Origin: Gallionella capsiferriformans ES-2
Lineage (GTDB): Bacteria; Pseudomonadota; Gammaproteobacteria; Burkholderiales; Gallionellaceae
Assembly (NCBI RefSeq): GCF_000145255.1
Contig: NC_014394.1
Location: 992,001-1,056,000 of the forward strand
Direction of reading: 5' to 3'
DNA length: 64,000 bases
The notes under the pieces are model-generated. The model was not told the origin of the DNA and did not search any database. It worked only from the letters and a program-made list of their open reading frames with translations. The position numbers and the translations under genes were made by a program. Numbering within the stretch: position 1 is the first letter of the stretch; every line of letters begins with the position of its first letter. Positions 16,156 through 24,230 of the stretch are shown piece by piece.

Positions 16156-18408
16156 AACCACATGCTTCACCAGTTTGCAGCCGAGTTCCTGCGCGCGTAT
16201 CCCGGTGCGAATATTCTGATTGCGTCGAAAGATGATCTTCAGGGCGACAAGCGTCGTCAGCTTCTATCTCGTATCGCTACCGGCGATTGGGACGGTGTGC
16301 TGATTACACATGCTTCATTCGAGCGTATCAAAATGAGCGATGAGTTCATGGAAGAATATATCCAGAATGAAATCGACCAGATTGAAGATGCTATGTGTAC
16401 CGAAAAGCAGGATCGCGGCAATCGCATCATCAAAGAACTAGCCCGTGCGAAAAAATCATGGGAAGCAAAACTGGCGAAACTGTCAGGGGCAAATAAAAAG
16501 GATGACATTCTGTCCTTTGAACAGCTTGGTATTGATTGGCTGTTTGTAGATGAGGCGCACATGCACAAAAACTTGTGGAGATTCAGCAAGATGACACGGG
16601 TCGCCGGATTGCCTAACAGCAATTCGGAGCGGGCATTCGACATGTTCGTCAAAACTCGTCACGTCATGGAAAAACACAAGGGCAGGGCTGGCGTTGTGTT
16701 CGCAACTGGCACGCCGGTATCCAACAGCATGGCCGAGATGTGGGTGATGCAGCGATACCTGCAACCGAAGACGATGGAAGCCTACCAGGTGGGGATGTTT
16801 GACACTTGGGCGGGAAACTTTGGGGAGTCAGTAACGGCTCTGGAGCTTGCTCCAGATGGTAGGGGGTATCGGATGCACACCCGCTTTGCGCGATTCGTCA
16901 ATTTACCTGAACTGATGTCTATGTTCGGCGAGGTGGCGGATATTCGCACGGCGGAGATGTTGAAATTGCCTGTGCCGACCACGCACAAGGAAACGGTCAC
17001 AATCAAGCCGACAGCGGATTTGAAAGCGTTTGTCCAAACCCTTGTGGCGCGGGCAGAAGCGATCAGAAACGGCAACGTTAGTCCTTCCGTGGATAACATG
17101 TTGGCGATCACCAACGAGGGTCGCAAGGCTGCGTTGGATATGCGTTTGATTGATTCATTCGCTGAAGTCGAGGATGGCAAGGTGAACCATTGTGCCGAGA
17201 GAGTTTTCGGTATCTGGGGGGAAACCAAGCTGTTCCGTGGGACACAAGTCGTGTTTTGCGATTTGTCCACACCGCTTGAAAACGGGCGTTTCAGTGTATA
17301 TCAGGCTTTGAGAGGTAATTTAGTTGAACGAGGGGTTCCAATCGAGGAAATTGCCTTCATTCACGACTACGAGAGTGACTCCGCCAAGGACGATCTGTTC
17401 AAAGCCGCGCGTGATGGGCGTATCCGCATTCTTCTGGGCAGCACGCAGAAGATGGGGGTTGGAACCAACATTCAGACTCGACTAGCCGCGTTGCATCATC
17501 TGGACGCGCCGTGGAGACCCTCGGACGTAGAACAGCGGGAAGGGCGCATTGTTCGCCAGGGCAACCTGAACGAAAGCGTGCGCATCTACCGCTATGTCAC
17601 AGAAGGCTCGTTCGATGCCTACATCTGGCAAACACTTGAAACCAAGGCAAGATTCATTGCTCAGGTCATGCAAGGGGATACCGGGATGCGTAGTGCAGAG
17701 GACGTTGAATTGGCCGCGCTGTCGTATGCCGAGGTGAAAGCCTTGGCATCAGGAAATCCGCTGGTGTTGGAAAAAGCAGGTGTTGATACCGAGCTTGCCA
17801 AGCTGTCGTTGCTCCGCTCTCAATGGGATCAGCAACAATGGCGCAACAAGCAGGAGCTGGCGACGTTGCCAGGTCGTATCGAACGTGTCCAAGCCAGAAT
17901 TACCGGCATTGAATCCGACATGGCTGCTCGACAAGATGTATCTGGTGGCAAATTCCTGATGGAAGTTGAAGGGAATCGCTATACAGACCGCGTTGAGGCG
18001 GGCAAGGCAATACTCCAAGCCGTGTACGGAAACAAAGCTAAACGTGATCGGAACATTGGCCAGATTGCCGGATTCCCTATTGCTGCGAAAGTGACAGTGC
18101 TTGAAGGAATGGTGCTGGTGATCCTGGGTGGTATTGAGTATCGCTGCAACCACGCGGAATCAGCACAAGGTTTTGTGCGTGTACTCGAAAATACGCTCAA
18201 CCGGATGGAAATGGTACTTCAGGAAGAACTGGAGTATTTGGCCAGAACCGAAAAACGCATGGCTGATATTCATGCCGAAGCCGCAAAGCCGTTTGATAAG
18301 GCTGCGCGGTTGGAGTGGCTGAAACAACGGCAACGAGAAATCGAAGCCGAGCTTGACTTGAACAAGGGCGAAAACACCGCTGTTGAAGAAACGGCGGAAG
18401 TCGTCTAA
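16156..18408 (+). CDS. DNA methyltransferase-helicase, exon 2
   Basis: The C-terminal 750 residues of the split gene (about 1638 aa when joined). It starts NHMLHQFAAEFLRAYPGANI and has the DEAH-type box DWLFVDEAHMHKN, the helicase motif III-like FATGTPVSNSMAEMWVMQRY and the C-terminal helicase motifs MGVGTNIQTRLAALHHLD and EQREGRIVRQGN. A coiled-coil tail follows. An in-frame TTG or ATG inside the intron could start a shorter product without splicing, but that product would lack Walker A. A terminator follows at 18416. Confidence 0.88.
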   Translation, partial: NHMLHQFAAEFLRAYPGANILIASKDDLQGDKRRQLLSRIATGDWDGVLITHASFERIKMSDEFMEEYIQNEIDQIEDAMCTEKQDRGNRIIKELARAKKSWEAKLAKLSGANKKDDILSFEQLGIDWLFVDEAHMHKNLWRFSKMTRVAGLPNSNSERAFDMFVKTRHVMEKHKGRAGVVFATGTPVSNSMAEMWVMQRYLQPKTMEAYQVGMFDTWAGNFGESVTALELAPDGRGYRMHTRFARFVNLPELMSMFGEVADIRTAEMLKLPVPTTHKETVTIKPTADLKAFVQTLVARAEAIRNGNVSPSVDNMLAITNEGRKAALDMRLIDSFAEVEDGKVNHCAERVFGIWGETKLFRGTQVVFCDLSTPLENGRFSVYQALRGNLVERGVPIEEIAFIHDYESDSAKDDLFKAARDGRIRILLGSTQKMGVGTNIQTRLAALHHLDAPWRPSDVEQREGRIVRQGNLNESVRIYRYVTEGSFDAYIWQTLETKARFIAQVMQGDTGMRSAEDVELAALSYAEVKALASGNPLVLEKAGVDTELAKLSLLRSQWDQQQWRNKQELATLPGRIERVQARITGIESDMAARQDVSGGKFLMEVEGNRYTDRVEAGKAILQAVYGNKAKRDRNIGQIAGFPIAAKVTVLEGMVLVILGGIEYRCNHAESAQGFVRVLENTLNRMEMVLQEELEYLARTEKRMADIHAEAAKPFDKAARLEWLKQRQREIEAELDLNKGENTAVEETAEVV

Positions 18409-18415
18409 AGTTCTT

Positions 18416-18441
18416 CCACCCCTTGATTGGGGTGGTTTTTT
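18416..18441 (+). terminator. Intrinsic terminator after the helicase gene
   Basis: CCACCCC/GGGGTGG (7-bp stem, TTGATT loop) is followed by six Ts. It closes the second rightward transcription unit. Confidence 0.85.
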
Positions 18442-18553
18442 ATGGCGCACTCAACGAGTACGTCACAAAAAGAGAATTCATGCTCATCGCGTAATGCCTT
18501 GAGTTGATATTGGTGGCTGGCCAATCCAAATAAACAGAAGACGAGCAATCGTC
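18436..18553 (+). promoter_or_regulatory. Transcription-unit head repeat, copy 3
   Basis: Nearly identical to 9460-9567: TTGATA at 18504-18509, ATTGG/CCAAT inverted repeat, and the GACGA-GCAA-TCGTC hairpin at 18540-18553. It follows a terminator, as does copy 2. Confidence 0.72.
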
Positions 18554-18580
18554 AATGAAGCACCGAAGCAATATCCAATC

Positions 18581-18650
18581 AACCCACACGGGGACACTTC
18601 CCCGTATGGGTTCGTGTCCCCTTTTTTTGTTAAAAAGGAGATACGAAATG
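18581..18650 (+). promoter_or_regulatory. Leader RNA switch L11 (before radC)
   Basis: TTCGTGTC (18611-18618) pairs with GATACGAA (18640-18647). Compared with TTGTGTC/GACACAA in L2, bases on both strands have changed and pairing is kept. CC/TTTTT pairs with AAAAAGG over the ribosome site. Stem A pairs AACCCA with TGGGTT and ACGGGG with CCCCGT. Confidence 0.83.
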
Positions 18651-19265
18651 ACTTACCAAACCATCGCAGCACAAAGCCTCAGTACCCCCGACTTGCTGAC
18701 TATGTTGGTCGGGAAAGATAAGGCTCAAGCACTTTCGCATACTTCGCTTTCCGTGTTGTTTGGAATGCGCGCCAGCCGCCAAACTACGGTTGTCTGCGAA
18801 AAGCAACCTCACTACGCTCCAGCAGCAATCATCTCAGCAGCAAAAGAGCTGGTTATGCGTGCGCTATCCGAGGACATCACACAAAACCCAATCAACCTCA
18901 ATAATCCAGTTGAAGTTAAGAAATATCTGAAGTTGTTGTTGGGTGGGCGGCAGCAAGAGGTATTTGTGGTGTTGTTTCTCGACACGCAACACCGATTGAT
19001 CGCCGCCGAAGAGTTATTTCACGGCACGCTGACGCAAACCAGTGTGTATCCGCGCGAGGTTGTAAAACGTGCGCTGATGCACAACGCGGCGGCAGTCCTA
19101 TTGGCTCACAACCATCCTTCCGGTCTGGCCGAACCAAGTCAGGCCGATCAACTATTGACCAATGCGCTGAAACAGGCATTGGCACTGGTAGATGTGCGTG
19201 CGCTGGATCACTTCATTATTGGTGACGAAAGCGCATTGTCATTCGCCGAAAGGGGGCTGATATGA
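18648..19265 (+). CDS. radC: RadC-like JAB/MPN protein
   Basis: This 205-aa protein has the JAMM motif of the RadC/YeeS family: [18 protein letters not shown] (H-x-H plus downstream S and D), with [14 protein letters not shown] and [19 protein letters not shown] before it. RadC proteins are common on plasmids and islands; their biochemical role is still uncertain despite the name. The usual N-terminal helix-hairpin-helix part is replaced here by about 80 residues of unclear fold. The ATG at 18648 closes leader L11. Coupled to the next gene by ATGA. Confidence 0.88.
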   Translation: MTYQTIAAQSLSTPDLLTMLVGKDKAQALSHTSLSVLFGMRASRQTTVVCEKQPHYAPAAIISAAKELVMRALSEDITQNPINLNNPVEVKKYLKLLLGGRQQEVFVVLFLDTQHRLIAAEELFHGTLTQTSVYPREVVKRALMHNAAAVLLAHNHPSGLAEPSQADQLLTNALKQALALVDVRALDHFIIGDESALSFAERGLI

Positions 19266-19498
19266 ACAGTATCGCCTATGTTGGGAGTTGTCCGGTTACC
19301 AAGGGCGATTTAAAACGCTTGAAGAAAATGTCTCGACTGTCCAAGCAATTTGCCTCGCTACATTCTGGGTTATCAGACGGATGTAATTACGCGCTGTTTG
19401 AGATGCACTGCGAAAATTCCTCCGTGAATCACATTGCATGTGTCATACAGGACGTTACAAACGAGGCAGTTGATAGTCTGACAAAAGCGTTTCATTAA
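19262..19498 (+). CDS. Small hypothetical protein coupled to radC
   Basis: This 78-aa protein overlaps the radC stop by 4 bases (ATGA). It has a basic stretch ([17 protein letters not shown]) and a C-terminal half with [20 protein letters not shown]. No family recognised. The coupling suggests that it is made in step with RadC. Confidence 0.6.
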   Translation: MNSIAYVGSCPVTKGDLKRLKKMSRLSKQFASLHSGLSDGCNYALFEMHCENSSVNHIACVIQDVTNEAVDSLTKAFH

Positions 19499-19501
19499 CC
19501 A

Positions 19502-19571
19502 CCCAACTGGGGACTTCGTTCCCCTTGGGGCGTGATGTCTCCATTTTTTTCATTAAGAGGAGATCACCATG
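19502..19571 (+). promoter_or_regulatory. Leader RNA switch L12
   Basis: GTGA pairs with TCAC and TCTCC with GGAGA around a 2-base bulge (stem C). TCTCC here matches GGAGA perfectly where most copies have a mismatch. Stem A is CCCAA..GGGGA / TCCCC..TTGGG. The stem-B 5' arm is altered to GGGGACTTCG. Confidence 0.68.
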
Positions 19572-20405
19572 TTTTTTGAAACGACGATAGACAAGCGCAG
19601 CAAAAAAGCGATGATTGATTTTTTGGCTGGTCATTATAGATACAACACCATGAACGGCTGGAATCACTCAACAAGCTATGCGCACTGCATAAAGGTCAAT
19701 AAACTTGGCCTGACTTCCGAACAATCGAATGCGGCATACGACATGCTGCAAACAGATTTTTGGAATGAAATTGACGAACCAATTGCAGATTTCACCTCAG
19801 AAATGAGTGGGAGCTACACGATTGGAACTAACGGACGATCCAACGGCTACCTCGTTCTCTATAAAAGCGAGTATGAATTGACTGGATTCAAATCTTATTG
19901 CCGCACCTGTGGGCAACGAAACTTCAAGCTGGTGCATGATGCTGCGAAGTCAGCGGATCATGCCTTTATTGAGGCGTATGTGTTTCGCAATGGCGGGTGT
20001 TGGGTAGATGCAATTTACCTGGCAGAACCCGCCATCGCAGCAATCGAACTGTCGGATGAGGAGAAACTTTCCATGGTTCAATCAGCGAAACTTGCTTGCA
20101 AAGACGCGACAATCGGCAATAAGTGTGGTGCATGTGGCACTGAAGGCGAACATGGCCGTGTTAATTACACGCGACCACAAAAACGCTTGTCAGTGTCAGG
20201 AAAGAATGTTGACCAGAATGAAGATTTTTCTGAATGGTCGTTGCCTGAACTTCGTAATCGCGTTGAACTGGTTCGCCGGTTCGATCAAGCGTGTGACGAA
20301 ATTCGGGATAATTTCATTGGGCTTATTAGCACCTGTAAGGTTGTCGAAGAGGTCGTAATGATCCCAAAGACTGTGAAGCGGATTGAATGCTGTCACGCAT
20401 CTTGA
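19569..20405 (+). CDS. Hypothetical protein with two CxxC pairs
   Basis: This 278-aa soluble protein begins MFFETTIDKRSKKAMIDFLA. It contains two likely metal-binding knuckles, CRTCGQ (near residue 113) and CGACGTEGEHG (near 182), and a central SGSYTIGTNGRSNGYLVLY. It may be a zinc-binding DNA or RNA protein, but no family is recognised. The ATG follows GAGGAG in leader L12. It stands alone as a monocistronic unit between two leader switches. Confidence 0.65.
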   Translation: MFFETTIDKRSKKAMIDFLAGHYRYNTMNGWNHSTSYAHCIKVNKLGLTSEQSNAAYDMLQTDFWNEIDEPIADFTSEMSGSYTIGTNGRSNGYLVLYKSEYELTGFKSYCRTCGQRNFKLVHDAAKSADHAFIEAYVFRNGGCWVDAIYLAEPAIAAIELSDEEKLSMVQSAKLACKDATIGNKCGACGTEGEHGRVNYTRPQKRLSVSGKNVDQNEDFSEWSLPELRNRVELVRRFDQACDEIRDNFIGLISTCKVVEEVVMIPKTVKRIECCHAS

Positions 20406-20435
20406 AATAAGTAATTAGTCGGTTGATCCGACTCC

Positions 20436-20507
20436 AACCCAACTGGGGACACCTCCCCATTGGGGCATGGTGTCCCTTTTTTGTTTCATCAAAAGGAGAA
20501 TGCCATG
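20436..20507 (+). promoter_or_regulatory. Leader RNA switch L13 (before ardC)
   Basis: CATGGTGT pairs with ATGCCATG (two wobble pairs) and CC/TTTT with AAAAGG (stem C over the ATG). CCCAA..CTGGGGA / TCCCCA..TTGGGG is stem A and GGGACAC/GTGTCCC is stem B. Confidence 0.78.
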
Positions 20508-21368
20508 CAAGAAATATCAAATCGCCCCGATTGGGGCAAGCTGTTTTTGGACGCTCTTTCCTGCCCAGGAAAGATTTCTGAGGCGTACTCGGTATTCCAT
20601 GAGTACAGCCTTGGCAATGCAATTCTTGCTGCGCTTCAATTAACAGCCAGAGGTTTGCAGCTATCGCCCATAGCCTCCTTCAATAAATGGAAGCAATTAG
20701 GGCGGTGCGTTCAAAAAGGCCAGAAGGCAATCGCTTTGGTGATGCCAGTTACCGTCAAAGCCAAGTCGAAAGACGAGGATGAACGCGGTGCAGCTAACGC
20801 AGAAGTAGATGCCAACACGCAAGCCAAGGGTTCGGGACGCACCATTTTCATCCTGAAAAATAACTGGTTTGCGTTAAGCCAGACAGAAGGCGCGGAGTAT
20901 GCGCACGAAGTCGTAATTCCTGAATGGGACAAGGCGCTAGCCCTGTCTGTACTGGAAATCACGGAAGGGCACTTCAATTTAACGGATGGCAATACCCAAG
21001 GGTACGCAGTCCCGAACGAGAAGCGCCTGGCGATCAACCCGCTTGCCGCAATGCCGTGGAAGACGTTGTTTCACGAAATGGCTCACTGCCTGATGCACTC
21101 GAAAGAGGCGCAGATGGCAGACGGCAACGTGTTGCCACGAGACATCAAAGAGGCCGAGGCTGAATCGGTGGCGTATTTGTGTTGCGCAACACTTGGATTG
21201 CCGGGGTTGGATGAAAGTCGCGGCTATATTCAGGGCTGGCTGGGTTCAAAGGAGCGATCCGATGAGTTCGGCAAGAAGAGCGCGGCACGGGTGTTTTCTG
21301 CGGCTAACAAGATACTCAAAGCAGGCACGGAAGCTGTGAAAGCCGGGGAGGTGTGCGATGAGCAATGA
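20505..21368 (+). CDS. ardC: ArdC-family antirestriction/metallopeptidase protein
   Basis: This 287-aa protein resembles ArdC, which protects incoming plasmid DNA from restriction. The N-terminal domain (GNAILAALQLTARGLQLSPI, NKWKQLGRCVQKGQKAIAL) is the single-strand-binding ArdC_N fold. A zinc metallopeptidase-like domain has LFHEMAHCLMH (HExxH, near residue 190) and EAEAESVAYLCC, the third ligand helix. The ATG at 20505 follows AAAGGAG in leader L13. Its likely role is to shield the element on entry into a recipient. Confidence 0.87.
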   Translation: MQEISNRPDWGKLFLDALSCPGKISEAYSVFHEYSLGNAILAALQLTARGLQLSPIASFNKWKQLGRCVQKGQKAIALVMPVTVKAKSKDEDERGAANAEVDANTQAKGSGRTIFILKNNWFALSQTEGAEYAHEVVIPEWDKALALSVLEITEGHFNLTDGNTQGYAVPNEKRLAINPLAAMPWKTLFHEMAHCLMHSKEAQMADGNVLPRDIKEAEAESVAYLCCATLGLPGLDESRGYIQGWLGSKERSDEFGKKSAARVFSAANKILKAGTEAVKAGEVCDEQ

Positions 21369-21585
21369 AGTCAAAACAGAAATCATGCACGCGTTCTCCG
21401 AAGGCGTTCGTTTTTTAACGCCGACCGGATGGAAGGTTTTGTGCGATGGACATGGTGATGCCCGCTTAACGGGTGGTGTTTGGATGTACAAAGGCGACAA
21501 AGAAGAAGCACATCGAATGCAGCAAGAGCGATGGAAGGAAATCAAAGCTCGCTCTGATCGTTACTACTCCCAATGTTGGGTGTAG
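21358..21585 (+). CDS. Small hypothetical protein after ardC
   Basis: This 75-aa protein overlaps ardC by 11 bases and starts at ATG 21358 after GGGGAGG. It has TPTGWKVLCDGHGDARLTGG then a helical, charged C-terminus. No family recognised. Confidence 0.6.
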   Translation: MSNEVKTEIMHAFSEGVRFLTPTGWKVLCDGHGDARLTGGVWMYKGDKEEAHRMQQERWKEIKARSDRYYSQCWV

Positions 21586-21600
21586 CAGCTAATTAACTAA

Positions 21601-21666
21601 CCCACACGGGGACACTTCCCCGTCAGGGTTTGTGTCCCCTTAATTTTTTTAAGGAGACACAACATG
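21601..21666 (+). promoter_or_regulatory. Leader RNA switch L14 (before PRTRC parB)
   Basis: TTGTGTC (21630-21636) pairs with GACACAA (21656-21662). The inner pair is TTAA/TTAA, where other copies have TTTT/AAAA, so the inner stem has also covaried. Stem B is GGGGACAC/GTGTCCCC; stem A is CGGGG/CCCCG with CCC/GGG. Confidence 0.84.
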
Positions 21667-23352
21667 CAGCAACAAAACATTTCACACATGCGTGTGAGCA
21701 ACATCCGCCAGGGGAGAAATCCCCGTGCTTATTTTGATCCAGTCGAAATGGCCGAAATGGAAGCGTCAGTCTCTGCAAAGGGAGTGATTCAACCAATCTT
21801 GATTCGTCCGGTTGAAGACTGGTTTGAAATTGTTGCCGGTGAGCGTCGTTGGCGTGCAGCTAAGAATGTGCATGGTGACAATTACGAAATCCCCGTCCTT
21901 GTGAAAAACATCACCTCGGAAGAGGCCGATGAGCTGGCTCTGATTGAGAACATTCAGCGCGCCAACATGAGTCCAACCGAAGAAGCCGCAGCAGCAGCCA
22001 GAATTCTTGGTCGTTGTGAAGGTAACCGTGACGAAGCAGCCAATCGTCTGGGTTGGACACGCAAAACGCTGGATAAGCGTCTTGCGCTGATGAACTGTAG
22101 TCTGTCTGTGATGACTGCCCTGAATGAACGCAAGATCCAACTAGGTCATGCCGAATTGCTGGCGGCCACACCGAAGGATAGACAGGAGAAGGTGATTGCC
22201 AATCTGCTTTCACGGCCATCGCTTCCGACTGTCGCTATATTCAAAGCGGGTTTGGAAGAAATTTCCCAAGCGATGTCCTTAGCAATTTTCGATAAAACAG
22301 ACTGTGCAAGCTGTCATCACAACAGTGGGAACCAACAAGCATTGTTTGCCGAGGCGGTATCTGCGGGGCATTGCACAAATAGCGAGTGTTTCAACAAGAA
22401 GACCGAGGACGTGTTGGAGGCCAAGAAGAAATCCCTGGCAGAAAACTATCCTTGCGTTGTCATCGTCCGCCCGGGCGAGAACAACACAGTCATCAAGTTG
22501 GTCGCAGAAGGTGCGACAGGCGTTGGTGCAGAACAAGCAGCAGCTTGCCGTAGTTGTAAGTCATACGGCGCGGCAATCAGTGCGGTACCCGGCAAAGTGG
22601 GTAACGTATATGAATCGCAATGCTTCGATTCCTCATGTCACACAAGGAAAGTCGGTGAACATTTGTTGGCGGAAAAGAAATCGGCTGAAAATCCGACGAC
22701 TGTTCCAACAACGGCTAAATCGGCTAATTTGAAGGTTGTGACTGGGAAGGGGGCGGAGAAATCCACAACCACACCAAAATCTGCCATGACCTCTGTTCAG
22801 GACACTCAGCGTGTCGTGGAGTATCGGATCGGCATCTGGCGTAAGGCGTTGAAGAAAGAATTATTCGCAGATCCACATAAGAACTTGTGCGTGCTCATCG
22901 GTGTAATGATGACGCGCGGAGGGACGAATGTGTCATCTACAAAACTGGCAACCGGTTTTGAATCGCTAACATCGCAAAAGCCACCCGTCAGTAATGTCGG
23001 TGATGCGGCTGCGATGGTTGCGAATGCGAACGACACAGTGCGCGCTCAAATGCTGTCTGGGATCGTAATTTCAATCACGGACAGCATCGAGAAATCGCAT
23101 CTGCCGGAAATGCTCAAATTCATGCAGGTGGATTTGGTAAAACACTGGAAACTGAACGCAGAGTTCCTTGAATTGCTCACCAAAAGCGAGATAGAGGTCA
23201 TTGCGGAAGAACTCGGACTGAGGGCCGCGCTTGGCGAGAAATACGCTAAAGCAATCGGCGGCAAAAAGGACGAGATGATTAAAGCACTCTTGGCGGTCAA
23301 AGGCTTCGTTTACGAAGGCAAGATTCCAAAGGCTTTGCAGTTCACTGCTTAA
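21664..23352 (+). CDS. PRTRC-system ParB-family protein
   Basis: This 562-aa protein is the ParB member of the PRTRC (ParB-related, ThiF-related) cassette. The ParB/Srx domain has GVIQPILIRP and IVAGERRWRAAKN (near residue 60), then LALIENIQRANMSPTEEA and a helix-turn-helix (NRDEAANRLGWTRKTLDKRL). The C-terminal two thirds is specific to PRTRC ParBs. It has Cys clusters CASCHH...CTNSECF and CRSCKS...CFDSSCH, probably two zinc sites. It may bind a site on the element and recruit the rest of the cassette, but this is inference. Confidence 0.9.
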   Translation: MQQQNISHMRVSNIRQGRNPRAYFDPVEMAEMEASVSAKGVIQPILIRPVEDWFEIVAGERRWRAAKNVHGDNYEIPVLVKNITSEEADELALIENIQRANMSPTEEAAAAARILGRCEGNRDEAANRLGWTRKTLDKRLALMNCSLSVMTALNERKIQLGHAELLAATPKDRQEKVIANLLSRPSLPTVAIFKAGLEEISQAMSLAIFDKTDCASCHHNSGNQQALFAEAVSAGHCTNSECFNKKTEDVLEAKKKSLAENYPCVVIVRPGENNTVIKLVAEGATGVGAEQAAACRSCKSYGAAISAVPGKVGNVYESQCFDSSCHTRKVGEHLLAEKKSAENPTTVPTTAKSANLKVVTGKGAEKSTTTPKSAMTSVQDTQRVVEYRIGIWRKALKKELFADPHKNLCVLIGVMMTRGGTNVSSTKLATGFESLTSQKPPVSNVGDAAAMVANANDTVRAQMLSGIVISITDSIEKSHLPEMLKFMQVDLVKHWKLNAEFLELLTKSEIEVIAEELGLRAALGEKYAKAIGGKKDEMIKALLAVKGFVYEGKIPKALQFTA

Positions 23353-23354
23353 CA

Positions 23355-23427
23355 ACCCAACCGGGGACACTTCCCCGCAAGGGCATGGTGTCCCTTTTTT
23401 GTTTTTCCAAAAAGGAGATTTACCATG
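23355..23427 (+). promoter_or_regulatory. Leader RNA switch L15 (before PRTRC E)
   Basis: CATGGT pairs with ACCATG over the start, and CCTTTTT/AAAAAGG covers the ribosome site. GGGACAC/GTGTCCC is stem B. Confidence 0.76.
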
Positions 23428-23892
23428 TTTACTGTACTTCAAACTTTGCTGGCCACCTTGGCTAGCTTGACTGTCTCTCTGGCCGCAAACACGGATGGCA
23501 CCATTACGGTGACTGTCATCCCGAAAGGTGGCAAAGAAGGCAACATTCTCGATACACCGCTGACACTCACCGGCACTGCCGCTGAGTTGGATGAGGGATT
23601 CGCTGGCATCTTGACCAGCTATGCGAACAAGCGTCAAAACTTGTCCGAGCAACTAGCTGCGACAGAAGCGATTCTGGAAGCTGCACAAAAGGAAGCTGCT
23701 GACAAAGCGAAGAAGTCCATCGCCAAGCCGGCCAATAAAACATCCGCACCGATCACTGATGAGGAAGCAGGTTCGGGTGACGAGGACGATGATGATGAAG
23801 GGGGCGCAAGCTGCACCGCGCCCACATCACCGATTTCTACAGAAGCTTGCACACCTGCGGCGGCACCAGATGCCAAAGCCTTGTGGGATTAA
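23425..23892 (+). CDS. PRTRC system protein E
   Basis: This 155-aa protein starts MFTVLQTLLATLASLTVSLA, then has ITVTVIPKGGKEG and LTLTGTAAELDEGFAGILTS, matching PRTRC protein E. A helical charged stretch follows, then a very acidic tail (EDDDDEGG). Its role is unknown. The position between ParB and protein C is the usual order. Confidence 0.85.
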   Translation: MFTVLQTLLATLASLTVSLAANTDGTITVTVIPKGGKEGNILDTPLTLTGTAAELDEGFAGILTSYANKRQNLSEQLAATEAILEAAQKEAADKAKKSIAKPANKTSAPITDEEAGSGDEDDDDEGGASCTAPTSPISTEACTPAAAPDAKALWD

Positions 23893-23907
23893 GGGGAGGA
23901 TGACGAA

Positions 23908-24117
23908 ATGGCTATCCAAACTACAACCCTGACTCGCTCATTTTCGTATGGCGGCATGACGCTTCCTGATCCTGGGAAAAGTTTGTCGCTTGAAGACGTC
24001 CGCGATGTTTATGCAGCCGCTTACCCTGAACTGGTCTCTGCTTCCATTGAGGGGCCGGAAAAGAGGGGCGACAACCTGATCTACACGTTCAAAAAGGGCG
24101 TGGGAACGAAGGGGTAA
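23908..24117 (+). CDS. PRTRC system protein C (ubiquitin-like)
   Basis: This 69-aa protein matches PRTRC protein C, which belongs to a prokaryotic ubiquitin-like (beta-grasp) family. Seen are RSFSYGGMTLPDPGKSLSLE, then VRDVYAAAYPELVSASIEG and the ending KKGVGTKG. The terminal Gly is what an E1-like enzyme would activate. With the ThiF, B and A proteins downstream it would be the tag of a conjugation pathway. The family link is from knowledge; conjugation has not been seen here. Confidence 0.87.
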   Translation: MAIQTTTLTRSFSYGGMTLPDPGKSLSLEDVRDVYAAAYPELVSASIEGPEKRGDNLIYTFKKGVGTKG

Positions 24118-24169
24118 ATCATGGAGTCATCAGTGAGAGCAAGGTTAAAAGCCTTATCAAAGGGTGACT

Positions 24170-24230
24170 CCCCAATCAGGCGGGCAGGGCTAGTGATAGT
24201 CCCGCCTGCTTCTCAAGAGGAGCAAGCATG
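24170..24230 (+). promoter_or_regulatory. Hairpin leader before PRTRC F
   Basis: An 8-bp stem CAGGCGGG (24177-24184) / CCCGCCTG (24201-24208) overlaps an inner alternative GGGCTA/TAGTCCC. TGCTT and CTC then can pair with GAG and AAGCA across the AGGAG ribosome site and start. The layout matches the leader switches but the bases do not. Confidence 0.5.

Noticed and set aside
4278..23427. Reading the recurrent hairpins only as terminators
   Set aside because: They lie just before start codons, their T-runs pair with the ribosome-site region, and some copies (8186-8327) lack a T-run. Termination may still be part of how they act.
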